From positions 1 to 38,823 of the forward strand of contig JANSYS010000030.1 in NCBI GenBank assembly GCA_024742275.1: a stretch of DNA of 38,823 nt. Direction: 5' to 3'. The translations under genes and the position numbers were made by a program. Positions 1-7,149 of the stretch are shown piece after piece. The notes beneath the pieces are model-generated. The model made no database searches and was not told where the DNA came from. It saw nothing but the letters and a program-made list of their open reading frames with translations. The stretch's first letter is position 1; each line of letters begins with the position of its first letter. Source of the stretch: Alphaproteobacteria bacterium. Its GTDB lineage: Bacteria > Pseudomonadota > Alphaproteobacteria > Thalassobaculales > Thalassobaculaceae.

Positions 1-139
1 CAACAACCGCCGCCTGCTGGAGCCCATCGGGAACATCCCGCCCGCCGAAGCCGAGGCCAACTTCTACGCCGCTCTGGACGCTGAACCCATGGCCGCGTAA
101 CTAACCGAAATCAGCCTCCGGCAAACCCGGCGCGGTTCA
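1..139 (+). mobile_element. IS3-family insertion sequence, right end only
   Basis: The window begins inside an IS3-family element. The transposase reading frame stops at 98-100, and the sequence then runs into a terminal inverted repeat ending in ...GCGCGGTTCA at 139, the CA terminus typical of IS3 elements. The boundary is supported by the neighbouring lipoprotein frame, which runs from host sequence straight into the IS end. The left end and any target duplication lie outside the window. Confidence 0.75.
2..100 (+). CDS. IS3-family transposase (OrfB) C-terminus, partial
   Basis: This is the last 32 residues of an IS3-family DDE transposase, starting NNRRLLEPIGNIPPAEAE and ending EPMAA before TAA at 98-100. 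The N-R-R-L-L-E-P-I-G-N-I-P-P-A-E segment is the usual C-terminal signature of IS3 OrfB integrase-like proteins, which cut and join the IS ends. The DDE catalytic core lies upstream of the window. Identification rests on this tail and the adjoining terminal repeat. Confidence 0.85.
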   Translation, partial: NNRRLLEPIGNIPPAEAEANFYAALDAEPMAA

Positions 140-368
140 ATTCGACGGAGACGCCTTCCTCGTAGGAACTCGTGGAATCGGGGGGCGGCGTCATGCACAC
201 CTTCTCCCGATCGGTCGTTACGTCCTTGAACAGAATGGAATGGGAGTTGCCGGGTTGAGACAGGACAGTCACGTCATCGGTTTTCACCGACTTGGCGTCG
301 CCCGGTTTATTGAAACCGCCGGCACATGCCGTAAGCATCATGAATACAAAAGGCGCCAAAACTCGCAC
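111..368 (-). pseudogene. small lipoprotein truncated by the IS3 insertion
   Basis: An 85-codon frame starts at GTG (366-368), preceded by an AAAGGA ribosome site about 9 nt upstream. The N-terminus is a lipoprotein signal peptide (MRVLAPFVFMMLTAC, lipobox LTAC), so the product should be lipidated and exported. The rest is polar and unrecognised. The last eight residues (NRAGFAGG) are read from the IS3 terminal repeat, so the native C-terminus is lost and replaced by IS-encoded residues. The original length is unknown. A short chimeric lipoprotein may still be made. Confidence 0.6.
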
Positions 369-777
369 AGCCGATTATCCTTTATTTTTGTGCCGGTAAT
401 CGGACCAAATGAACACCCGACATCATTTTCTTCCCTGACAGTAACAGTTTAATCACATCAGAGGGTACGGTGGGAATGCCGGAATAGTATTTGACGTCAT
501 GTTCTCAGTACCGAAGCGCTGCTGCGATGCTGTCTCCGGAGGGCGCACCATCATCTCGCTGTTCAGCCCTTCAATTCCTGGGTGTGGTTTGGCGGAGATT
601 TGCTGAACGATTTGCTCGCCCCCGATCTGACCTTGCGGCGGGGGGGGGGACGGCCGTTCCGGGGCCGCATGGTGGCGTTGGGCGCCTGTTCCGGCTATGT
701 CGTGGGCCGATGGGTCGCTTCCCAATCATCTAGCCGGGTACGATGTCCTGGATCGCGATTGATCGACGCAGTGAGTC
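369..777. other. intergenic stretch with a ten-G run, no recognised gene
   Basis: No reading frame here has a convincing start, ribosome site or recognisable product. Frames on both strands are open only because the DNA is GC-rich. The notable feature is an uninterrupted run of ten G at 640-649, which would shift any frame crossing it. It may be degraded coding sequence, but no family could be recognised on either side of the run. Confidence 0.5.
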
Positions 778-1515
778 ATGCCGCACTTCTTTGCCAACCG
801 CCGGCGCAGCCACGGCCTCCTCTCGGGGGGAGAGGGCGGGCGTCTGCACTTCCGGTGGGAGACGGTCAATGCCGTGCTCTACACGGCGGGCGGCGTGATC
901 TTCGTTGTCGGAAGCGTTCTGTTCTTTCCCGCGCTTGTGCAATGGGAGCGCTGGGGAGCGGCGATGTTCCTGGCCGGATCTCTCCTATATCTAATTGTCA
1001 CAGTTCACGATTTTCTAGAGGTTCTCGCCCATCGACGCCTCGGGGACGGTCGCCGTTCGGTCTGGGCGGAAATCGAACTCTGGGCGGCGATCGCCTACTT
1101 GGTCGGTACGGTGCTGTTCGTAGTCGGGAGTCTGTTTTTCTTTCCAGCGCTTGACCTGGTGCCGCCTGGCGCGTGGTGCTTTCTGATTGGCTCTCTTCTC
1201 TTCGTGGCGGGGGCTTTGGCGAATATCCTGCAGATTATTTTCGCCGACACGCTGAAGACGATGCAGCTTCTCAATCTGACGGCGGTGAGCTTCGTGGTTG
1301 GGTCGACGCTGTTCGCCGTCGCGTCGGTCCCGTTCCTCTGGGAGTTCCAGGCGGCGGCCGACAAGCGGCAGCTCGAAGCCTATCTGGCGGCATTGTTCGT
1401 TGTCGGGAGCCTGCTGTTTGTGATCGGCGGCCTTTTCAACTACTGGCGGGCTTGGCTCCTGGTGATGGGGAGCCGACCGACGGCGTCGAGGCGGCGCCGC
1501 GCTGACGCGTCCTAG
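778..1515 (+). CDS. YrhK-type integral membrane protein with three repeats
   Basis: The product is 245 residues and almost entirely membrane segments. It contains internal repeats of the YrhK pattern: a hydrophobic helix ending in F-V-V-G-S-x-L-F-F-F-P, a short loop, then a second G-S-L-L-F/Y helix. Copies lie near residues 40-85, 100-150 and 160-230. Each is a helix-loop-helix pair, giving about six transmembrane helices; the tail is cationic (SRRRRADAS). YrhK-family proteins have no established biochemical role. The ATG at 778 has only a weak ribosome site (AGTGAG). Confidence 0.75.
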   Translation: MPHFFANRRRSHGLLSGGEGGRLHFRWETVNAVLYTAGGVIFVVGSVLFFPALVQWERWGAAMFLAGSLLYLIVTVHDFLEVLAHRRLGDGRRSVWAEIELWAAIAYLVGTVLFVVGSLFFFPALDLVPPGAWCFLIGSLLFVAGALANILQIIFADTLKTMQLLNLTAVSFVVGSTLFAVASVPFLWEFQAAADKRQLEAYLAALFVVGSLLFVIGGLFNYWRAWLLVMGSRPTASRRRRADAS

Positions 1516-1700
1516 GCCGACTGCCCGCTCAGGGCTGTTGAGCGCGATGTGCAAAACCATTGCGCACCGACTTTGCCTTTCGTCGTATTGCGATGCTGGC
1601 GCGCACCAGCGGCCCGCCGGTTGACCGCCGCCATGGCGCGCCATTGCCGATTGGCGGCAAGCGCACTAGTTCTAGACGAGCCCCGTGGCGATACCCTCGA

Positions 1701-2411
1701 TTGAAGACACGTTTTCGTATCTGGTCGAACACGGCCGAGTATCTTTCCCTGTCCGCGATCAGCCGGCCCGAGATGGCCGGGCTTTATGACTATTAGCGGG
1801 AGGCGGCAGAGGACGAGGGACTGCCGAGGCAGAAGGATTTGGCGATCCACGATATGCCGGAATGTCTGGGCAATATCGCGTTGCTGGATGTCGCTACGGA
1901 GAAAAGCCAGGAACCTGAGCTGCCTTCGGGCTTTCCCATCCGAGCCCGGTATCTGATGGTCGGAGAGGCCTTGAAGACCCTGCTGGGCGAAGATCCGACC
2001 GGTCGTCTCATCAATGATGTGTATAGCGAAGATGTTGCCTGCGAGATCGGGCGGGCCTTGCGCAAGAGTGTTGATACGCGGGCCGCGCTATACTATCGCC
2101 GCGAGTTCCAGATCCTCAGGAAGTCCTTCGGATACGATCGACTGATCCTGCCGTTGCGCCTGCAGGGCAACGAGATCCGACGTATTCTTCTCTGCATCTA
2201 CCCGCTGGATGATAACCTGACCTCGGCCAAGCAGTGGCGTGGAGAGCTTGAGCGGCTCCAGGCGATGGAACGTATGGAAGGACGCATGGCGAGCGCCTGG
2301 GCCGAAAGTCTCGGCTATACCGTGTCACCCATCGAGGAGACGGGCGAGACGTCGAGGCCCGGTGTGTCCGGGCCGGACAACTATTTCGACGTCAACGACC
2401 GTACGGGGTGA
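1701..2411 (+). pseudogene. PAS_5-type sensor protein interrupted by an amber codon
   Basis: The frame from TTG at 1701 to TGA at 2409-2411 encodes a PAS_5-like domain. It contains P-E-M-A-G-L-Y-D-Y at 1770-1793 and, after the break, LPRQKDLAIHDMPECLGNIA, then the G-E-A-L-x-x-L-L-G-x-D-P-T-G motif. A TAG at 1794-1796 sits exactly where this family has tryptophan in its L-Y-x-Y-W motif, consistent with a TGG to TAG change. The downstream part (from about 1839) remains open for 190 codons but has no good ribosome site. Read-through or a truncated product cannot be excluded. It converges with the acyl-CoA dehydrogenase gene. Confidence 0.7.
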
Positions 2412-2464
2412 AACGTTGACAGGCGATCGTGGCCCCGCCGGCCGTGTCAGAAGTCTCGCCCCGA

Positions 2465-3625
2465 TCAGGCGCGTTGGTTGAACCGCCGCCCGACCAGCGC
2501 GCTGGCGATGTTGATCTTCTGAATGTCGATGGCGCCGCCGGCGATGCCCCACCCCCAGCCGTCGCGCATGCGCTGCTCCATCCCATATTCCTTGGCGTAC
2601 CCGTACCCTCCCATGACCTGAAGCGCGGCGCCGGTCACCTCGCGCACCATCTCGTTCGAGAAGCACTTGGCGAGGGAACTGTCGAGAATGCTGGGCAGGC
2701 CGTCCTCGGCGTTCTGGGCTGCGCGCCAGATCAGCAGGCGGGACGCCTCGACCTTGAGCGCCATTTCCGCGAGCTTCATCTGCACCGCCTGGAACTCGAC
2801 CAGCTCCTTACCGAAGGCCTTGCGCTGCTGGACGTAGTCGAGCGCCTGGTCCAGCGCTGCCTGGGCGATGCCGAGGCACATGGTGGAGTTGCCGCAGCGC
2901 TCCAGGTCGAACGCCTCCATCAGCTTGCGGAAACCGCCCGCAGGGACGATCAGGTTCTCCTTCGGCACCCGCACGTCCTCGAAGAAGATGTCGGCCGACG
3001 GGATGCCGCGGAAGCCCATCAGCCGCTCGCGCGGGCCGAACGAGACGCCGTCGCGGTCCTTCTCCACGTAGAGCGCGCCGATGCCCTTGGCGCCGGGTTC
3101 GTCGGAGAGCTTCGTGTAGACCACGTAGCTGTCGGAATGGCCGCCCCCAGAGCACCAGCGCTTCTGACCGTTCAGGACGTAGTGATCGCCGTCGAGCACG
3201 GCGCGGGTCTTCAGGTCGGTCAGGGCGGTGCCGGCGTCCGGCTCCGACATGGCGACGGCGCAGACGATCTCGCCGGCGCAGACCTTGGGCACGACCGATT
3301 TGGCGAGGTCGGAGCCGGCGAAATGCTCGACCGCGCGGATTGGACCGACCGAACTCTCGAAAATCGGAAAAGCGACGGCGGGGGAGACCTTCGCGAACTC
3401 CTCCAGCACGATCAGGGCTTCCAGGTTGCCAAGACCAAGGCCGCCCAGCTCCGGCGACACGTTGATGCCGAGGAAGCCCATCTCGGCATAGCGCTTGATC
3501 CACTCCCTGGAGATCGCCTCGTCTTTCTCCTCCAGTTCCTTGGCGACCGCCGGCATCTCTTTTTGGGCGAACTGACGCGCGCTGGCGCGCAGGGCCTGCT
3601 GTTCCTCGGTCAGTCTGAAATCCAC
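2465..3625 (-). CDS. acyl-CoA dehydrogenase
   Basis: A 386-residue FAD flavoprotein of the acyl-CoA dehydrogenase family, which introduces a double bond into an acyl-CoA thioester and passes electrons to ETF. The order is canonical: helical N-terminus with G-F-L-G-I-N-V-S-P-E-L-G-G-L-G, the middle-domain A-M-S-E-P-D-A-G-T signature, RKAFGKELVEFQAVQ, and MGGYGYAKEYGMEQRMRD near the C-terminus. The usual E-G-T-x-x-I-Q near the end is replaced by G-G-A-I-D-I-Q, so the base used by short-chain enzymes is not at that site. GTG at 3623-3625 is preferred because GGAGG lies 7 nt upstream. It is divergent from the IclR gene. Confidence 0.9.
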   Translation of the reverse strand: MDFRLTEEQQALRASARQFAQKEMPAVAKELEEKDEAISREWIKRYAEMGFLGINVSPELGGLGLGNLEALIVLEEFAKVSPAVAFPIFESSVGPIRAVEHFAGSDLAKSVVPKVCAGEIVCAVAMSEPDAGTALTDLKTRAVLDGDHYVLNGQKRWCSGGGHSDSYVVYTKLSDEPGAKGIGALYVEKDRDGVSFGPRERLMGFRGIPSADIFFEDVRVPKENLIVPAGGFRKLMEAFDLERCGNSTMCLGIAQAALDQALDYVQQRKAFGKELVEFQAVQMKLAEMALKVEASRLLIWRAAQNAEDGLPSILDSSLAKCFSNEMVREVTGAALQVMGGYGYAKEYGMEQRMRDGWGWGIAGGAIDIQKINIASALVGRRFNQRA

Positions 3626-3710
3626 CGGTGATCCTCCACGGCTTTCTTTTGGGTTCTTGCAGCCGATTGGCACTCTGGTTGCCGCTTGGTAAGGTGTAAA
3701 TGAAAGAGAA

Positions 3711-3725
3711 TTTCATTAGTTGAAA
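3711..3725. promoter_or_regulatory. inverted repeat between divergent acyl-CoA dehydrogenase and IclR genes
   Basis: TTTCA-TTAGT-TGAAA is a perfect 5-bp inverted repeat in an AT-rich pocket of an otherwise GC-rich 127-bp divergent intergenic region. IclR-type regulators commonly bind short inverted repeats in the region between their own gene and a divergent target. The position suggests an operator controlling both genes; this is inference from placement and symmetry only. Confidence 0.35.
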
Positions 3726-3752
3726 CGATAACCAACGCGCCGGGAGGTGAGG

Positions 3753-4544
3753 GTGCCGTCATATCGCCCGGTGATCGCGGTCTTGCGCTGTCTTGATGTT
3801 CTGGCGGCGGTCAACCGGCTGTCCGGCCGAGCCAGTCTCGCGGAGATCCATCGTATGGTCGGTCTCGACAAGGCCACGATCCTGCGGATGCTTGAGACGC
3901 TGATGCATGCGGGATACGTCGTTCGGGAGGACGAGACGCGCCTATACCTCGCCGCAGGCAAGACGCTGCAACTCAGTGCGGGCTATCGGGCTCACAGCGC
4001 CGTCGGCGCCGCAGTCTCTCCCCGGCTCGGCGCTTTTCGGCGCAGGATCGGCTGGCCGTCCGACGTCGCGATCCGCGACGGCGACGCGATGATCGTGGTG
4101 GAGACCTCGCGCGATGCCGGCCCTATCTTCGTCAACCGCGGACCCGGCTATCGGGCGCCGCTGCTGGCGACCAGCCTCGGCCTCGCCTATACGGCGTTTT
4201 GCGGGGCGGCTGAGCGGGCGGAGATCCTGTCGGTCGCGGCAGACGATCCGTCGCCCTGGAACGAGATCGCTCGGGATCGCCGGAAGGCGGAGGGGGCACT
4301 CGCGGCGATCCGCGCGACGGGTTACGCGACCATGAACCCTGCCTATATGGCCCGCGAGTACGATAACCGGATCTCGAGCATCGGCGTGCCGATCCGCGAC
4401 GGAGAGACGATCTTCGCGTGCATCAACGTCCTGTATCTGCGATCTGCCCTGAGCGCGGAGGAAGCGGCGGCAACGCTGGTGGCGCCGTTGTTGGAGATTG
4501 CCGACGCCCTGGCCGCGGATCTCGCACGGCAGAGCGCTGCCTAA
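3753..4544 (+). CDS. IclR-family transcriptional regulator
   Basis: A 263-residue DNA-binding regulator. Residues about 5-75 form the winged helix (VIAVLRCLDVLAAVNRL, then A-S-L-A-E-I-H-R-M-V-G-L-D-K-A-T-I-L-R-M-L). The rest is the IclR effector domain, recognisable by V-E-T-S-R, R-G-P-G-Y-R-A-P-L-L-A-T-S-L-G and R-E-Y-D-N-R-I-S-S-I-G-V-P-I. GTG at 3753 is chosen over GTG at 3747 because GGGAGG is then correctly spaced by 5 nt. It likely controls the divergent acyl-CoA dehydrogenase. The effector is unknown. Confidence 0.9.
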   Translation: MPSYRPVIAVLRCLDVLAAVNRLSGRASLAEIHRMVGLDKATILRMLETLMHAGYVVREDETRLYLAAGKTLQLSAGYRAHSAVGAAVSPRLGAFRRRIGWPSDVAIRDGDAMIVVETSRDAGPIFVNRGPGYRAPLLATSLGLAYTAFCGAAERAEILSVAADDPSPWNEIARDRRKAEGALAAIRATGYATMNPAYMAREYDNRISSIGVPIRDGETIFACINVLYLRSALSAEEAAATLVAPLLEIADALAADLARQSAA

Positions 4545-4569
4545 CCTTCAAATACATCGTCGTCCGGGG

Positions 4570-4595
4570 AGCCCCCGGCCCCAATCCGGGGGGCT
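4570..4595. terminator. bidirectional hairpin between convergent genes
   Basis: AGCCCCC and GGGGGCT form a 7-bp stem around an 11-12 nt loop, in the 137-bp gap between the converging IclR and ureohydrolase genes. There is no clear U tract on either side. It may act as a weak bidirectional terminator or be part of a dispersed repeat of the REP type. Confidence 0.45.
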
Positions 4596-4618
4596 CAGCA
4601 CCAGGGGCAGACGCTCTT

Positions 4619-4648
4619 TCTCGCTGCACTCCCTCTCGCTGCACTCCC
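4619..4648 (+). repeat. tandem duplication of a 15-bp unit
   Basis: The 15-bp unit TCTCGCTGCACTCCC occurs twice back to back with no mismatch, directly after the hairpin between converging genes. No function is evident; it is a candidate variable-number locus. Confidence 0.8.
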
Positions 4649-4681
4649 CGAAATGGATCCGGGGATGCGCAGAAGGGGCCT

Positions 4682-5626
4682 TTATCTCCGTCCCTCGGCG
4701 ATCGCGCAGAGCATTTCGAACATAAGGTTCGCCGCTGTGACGCAGGTGATCCCGGTAGGGTCGAAGCAAGGAGCGATCTCGCTGATATCAGCGCCGATGA
4801 TCTGCTTGCCGGCGAGGCTACGGATGATGACCTGCAGGTCGCGCGGGATAAGACCGCCGATCTCCGGCACCGCCGTCCCAGGGCAATAGGCCGGGTCGAC
4901 ACCGTCGATGTCGAGGGTGAGATAGAACGGATTGTCTCCCAGCGTTGCGTGGATCTGCCGAATGGTCTCCGCCCGTCCGAGATCCTCGTAGTCGTCGATG
5001 GTGATGACCGTAAACCCCTGGTCGAGGCCGTATTGGATGTCGTCGCCGAAGCGGCTGCCGCGCAGGCCGAGTTGAACCACCCGCTTGGGATCGATCCAGC
5101 CCTCGTCGAGGCCGAGGCGCATGAACGTGGCGTGGTTCAACGTGTCGCCGCAGAGATCCGGCAGGGTGTCCGGATGGCTGTCGATCTGCAGGATTCCGAC
5201 AGGCCCGTCCTTGACCAGCCCGCGCAGGATGGGCGTTGGAATCGTGTGATCGCCGCCGATCGAGATCGGCACGATGGCGTTTTCCCGCAAATTCTCGAAG
5301 AACTGCTGGATCATGTCGATGGACTTGACCTTGTCCAAGGGGTTTACCGGCGCGTCCCCCAGATCGGCGACGTTGCAGATGTCGAACGGCCGTGTGCCCA
5401 AGGTCGGGTGCACCTTGCGGATCAGGCGCGACGCCTCGCGCACGCCGGCGGGTCCCTGCCGCGCACCGGTCCGGTAGTTGACGCCCAAGTCGAACGGCAC
5501 CCCGATCAGCCCGATGTCGACGTCCCGATGCACGTCGTGGCGCTTGGTGCGCATGAACGTGGCGACGTCGGCAAAACGCGGCACCACCGCCGCGTCGACC
5601 GGTTGAAATCTTGGATCACCCGCCAT
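4682..5626 (-). CDS. agmatinase-family ureohydrolase
   Basis: The 314-residue product is a binuclear manganese ureohydrolase (agmatinase/guanidinobutyrase group), which hydrolyses a guanidino compound to urea and an amine. Metal ligands are visible: GGDHT around 124-128 (H127), D-S-H-P-D at 149-153 (family consensus D-A-H-x-D), and D-I-D-G-V-D-P with D239 and D241. The late G-A-D-I-S-E-I-A-P motif is present. The substrate cannot be fixed from sequence; the family also includes guanidinobutyrase and guanidinase. ATG at 5624-5626 follows a GGGGG ribosome site. It converges with the IclR gene and diverges from the cold-shock gene. Confidence 0.88.
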   Translation of the reverse strand: MAGDPRFQPVDAAVVPRFADVATFMRTKRHDVHRDVDIGLIGVPFDLGVNYRTGARQGPAGVREASRLIRKVHPTLGTRPFDICNVADLGDAPVNPLDKVKSIDMIQQFFENLRENAIVPISIGGDHTIPTPILRGLVKDGPVGILQIDSHPDTLPDLCGDTLNHATFMRLGLDEGWIDPKRVVQLGLRGSRFGDDIQYGLDQGFTVITIDDYEDLGRAETIRQIHATLGDNPFYLTLDIDGVDPAYCPGTAVPEIGGLIPRDLQVIIRSLAGKQIIGADISEIAPCFDPTGITCVTAANLMFEMLCAIAEGRR

Positions 5627-5771
5627 GGTCGGCCCCCTGTTTTTTACCTGCCCCGCAGAACAGGACCACGGCGCGGCAGGGCCGGGCAATCCGCTATCTG
5701 TATGCCCGTTCCGGGTTGGGGGCTGACCGTGCGTCTGCCTTGGGGCGGAATCATCTGGTCGGCGAGCATCA

Positions 5772-5799
5772 TTGACTTCGCCGCGAAAAAGCCTATGTA
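5772..5799 (+). promoter_or_regulatory. candidate sigma-70 promoter of the cold-shock gene
   Basis: TTGACT at 5772-5777 and TATGTA at 5794-5799 are separated by 16 bp and point toward the cold-shock gene. Transcription from here would give a leader of roughly 140 nt, similar in length to the long leaders known for cold-shock mRNAs. Evidence is sequence similarity and position only. Confidence 0.35.
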
Positions 5800-5948
5800 C
5801 TCGTCAACGTGATACATTCGTTTGGTGTTGCCCGGATAAACCGGTACACCGTTTAGCCTCGCTATCCCCCAACAATGTCATCGCTAAGTAGCTCGCGCCG
5901 GCAGTCGCCGATTGCGCGGAAACGAAACGCATGTTTGAGGATATGCTC

Positions 5949-6158
5949 ATGGTTAATGGTACCGTTAAGTGGTTCGACTCGACGAAGGGCTTCGGCTTCA
6001 TCCAGCCGGACAACGGCGGCAATGACGCTTTCGTTCATATTTCGGCCGTCGAGCGCGCCGGTCTGCACACGCTGAACGAAGGCCAGAAGGTTTCCTTCGA
6101 GCTGCAGACGGGCCGCAATGGCAAGCCTGCTGCCGAGAACCTCTCGGTCATCGACTGA
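5949..6158 (+). CDS. CspA-type cold-shock protein
   Basis: A 69-residue single cold-shock domain that binds single-stranded RNA and DNA and melts mRNA structure. It starts MVNGTVKWF, with RNP1 KGFGFI at residues 13-18 and RNP2 FVHIS at 28-32. Of three in-frame ATGs (5931, 5943, 5949), the last is chosen because GAGG lies 8 nt upstream and the protein then matches the family N-terminus exactly. A long untranslated leader precedes it and a strong hairpin follows at 6170-6205. Three tiny genes lie downstream on the same strand. Confidence 0.95.
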   Translation: MVNGTVKWFDSTKGFGFIQPDNGGNDAFVHISAVERAGLHTLNEGQKVSFELQTGRNGKPAAENLSVID

Positions 6159-6169
6159 CAGACATCTCG

Positions 6170-6205
6170 CGCCCACCGTCCCGGCTCAGCCGCTGAGGGT
6201 GGGCG
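6170..6205 (+). terminator. hairpin after the cold-shock gene
   Basis: CGCCCACC (6170-6177) pairs perfectly with GGTGGGCG (6198-6205), an 8-bp GC-rich stem 12 nt after the cold-shock stop codon. Only a short T-containing stretch (TCTTG) follows. It probably ends or attenuates the cold-shock transcript, or stabilises its 3' end. Confidence 0.55.
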
Positions 6206-6353
6206 TCTTGAACCGCTGAGACGCTCCCGTCTTCGCCGGGATATGTCTGGCGTATGCCCGATGGAAGCTCTTTTGGCGTCCGCAGTCCGGCATAGACAAG
6301 CACAACTTCAAACCGTTGCCCGGGCAGCGTACAGCCGCAAGGATGAGCAGCCG

Positions 6354-6512
6354 ATGGCGATGAAGCCCAACTACGCATTCGAGCGCCGCGAGCGCGACCG
6401 TCTGAAGGCGGAGAAAAAGGCGAAGCGCGCCGCCGAGAAGAAGGCCGCCGCCGAGACGGCGTCGGGCGACGGCGAGCCGTCGACGGATCAGGACGGTCAA
6501 GTTTCCGACTGA
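6354..6512 (+). CDS. 52-residue highly charged small protein, unknown function
   Basis: The sequence starts MAMKPNYAFERRERDRLKAE, continues as a long lysine/alanine/glutamate-rich helix (residues about 8-35), and ends in an acidic tail. AAGGA lies about 10 nt before the ATG. Such composition suggests a nucleic-acid-binding or intrinsically disordered protein. No family is recognised with certainty. It lies between the cold-shock gene and two other tiny genes, each with its own ribosome site. Confidence 0.65.
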   Translation: MAMKPNYAFERRERDRLKAEKKAKRAAEKKAAAETASGDGEPSTDQDGQVSD

Positions 6513-6532
6513 GTAGATCCGGCCACGGATGC

Positions 6533-6561
6533 GCTCCGTCTTCGCCGGCTTTCGGCGGAGC
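6533..6561 (+). repeat. hairpin sharing sequence with the leader of the preceding small gene
   Basis: GCTCCG (6533-6538) pairs with CGGAGC (6556-6561), with a competing inner stem CGCCG/CGGCG. The left arm and loop (GCTCC-GTCTTCGCCGG) recur near 6225-6242 with one extra C, upstream of the 52-residue gene. It could be a terminator or a shared post-transcriptional element. Confidence 0.4.
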
Positions 6562-6685
6562 TGCAATGTCCGTAGACATCCACATTTCCGGATCGGGTCG
6601 CCGATCCGATCACGTTCGGCGAACGACGCGCTCGGCCAAGCCTGGAAGCGCCGTCGATGACGCTGAGCAGACCCAAGGAATCACA

Positions 6686-6865
6686 ATGAAGAACGAAGAC
6701 ACTTTTCTCATCAATTACGGCCTCCACTCTTACGTGACCCATAGCCGCATCGGCGGTCAAAGCGTGTTCACCATCCGCGGCCCGGCAGGGCAGAAGATGG
6801 TGAGACATGCCAAGGGTCTCATCTTTGACGGCTTCGGGCACAACGCGGCGATCCGCGTAACCTGA
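6686..6865 (+). CDS. 59-residue hypothetical protein
   Basis: Starts MKNEDTFLINYGLHSYVTHS. AAGGA lies 6 nt upstream of the ATG. The composition is normal for a small soluble beta-rich protein, with no signal peptide or membrane helix. No family recognised. An upstream in-frame ATG at 6566 would add 40 arginine-rich residues without a comparable ribosome site and is rejected. It lies between two other small genes and may be part of a short stress-linked cluster behind the cold-shock gene. Confidence 0.55.
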   Translation: MKNEDTFLINYGLHSYVTHSRIGGQSVFTIRGPAGQKMVRHAKGLIFDGFGHNAAIRVT

Positions 6866-6911
6866 GTCGAGACGGTGGAATGCACGGTCGGCAACGCGGA
6901 AAGACAGCCCC

Positions 6912-7142
6912 ATGGCACGCAACAAGTCGAAGACCAAACCGGCCACGTTCACGATGTTCAACGTCACCTATGAGGACGGGTCGATCACCTCCAACCGGCG
7001 GATAGAAAACGATCGGTTGGATCAGTCCTTCGGTGAAGACCTGCTGGATCTCGCCCGCACGGCGATTCAGGACCAGGACAACGAAATCGCCCAGCGGTCG
7101 AACCGCCGCCGCGCCAAGATCAAGTCGATCGCCGTCGCCTAG
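6912..7142 (+). CDS. 76-residue hypothetical protein
   Basis: Begins MARNKSKTKPATFTMFNVTY and ends in a basic segment (NRRRAKIKSIAVA), with an acidic helical middle (F-G-E-D-L-L-D-L-A-R). GGAAAGA lies upstream of the ATG. The T-M-F-N-V-T-Y-E-D-G-S opening resembles small host-encoded proteins of unknown role, but no family is certain. It ends 7 bp before the converging M20 hydrolase gene. Confidence 0.6.
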   Translation: MARNKSKTKPATFTMFNVTYEDGSITSNRRIENDRLDQSFGEDLLDLARTAIQDQDNEIAQRSNRRRAKIKSIAVA

Positions 7143-7149
7143 TCTGCCT

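Noticed and set aside
582..1154. 190-codon plus-strand frame overlapping the YrhK gene
   Set aside because: No recognisable product, crosses the ten-G run and its second half is an out-of-frame shadow of the YrhK-type gene.
2429..3631. 400-codon plus-strand frame opposite the acyl-CoA dehydrogenase
   Set aside because: It mirrors a well-supported gene, has a histidine/arginine/leucine-heavy composition and no family motif. It is a GC-driven shadow. The same applies to the long plus-strand frames at 4418-5812, 18730-20025, 31329-32585, 34179-35408 and 35411-36703.
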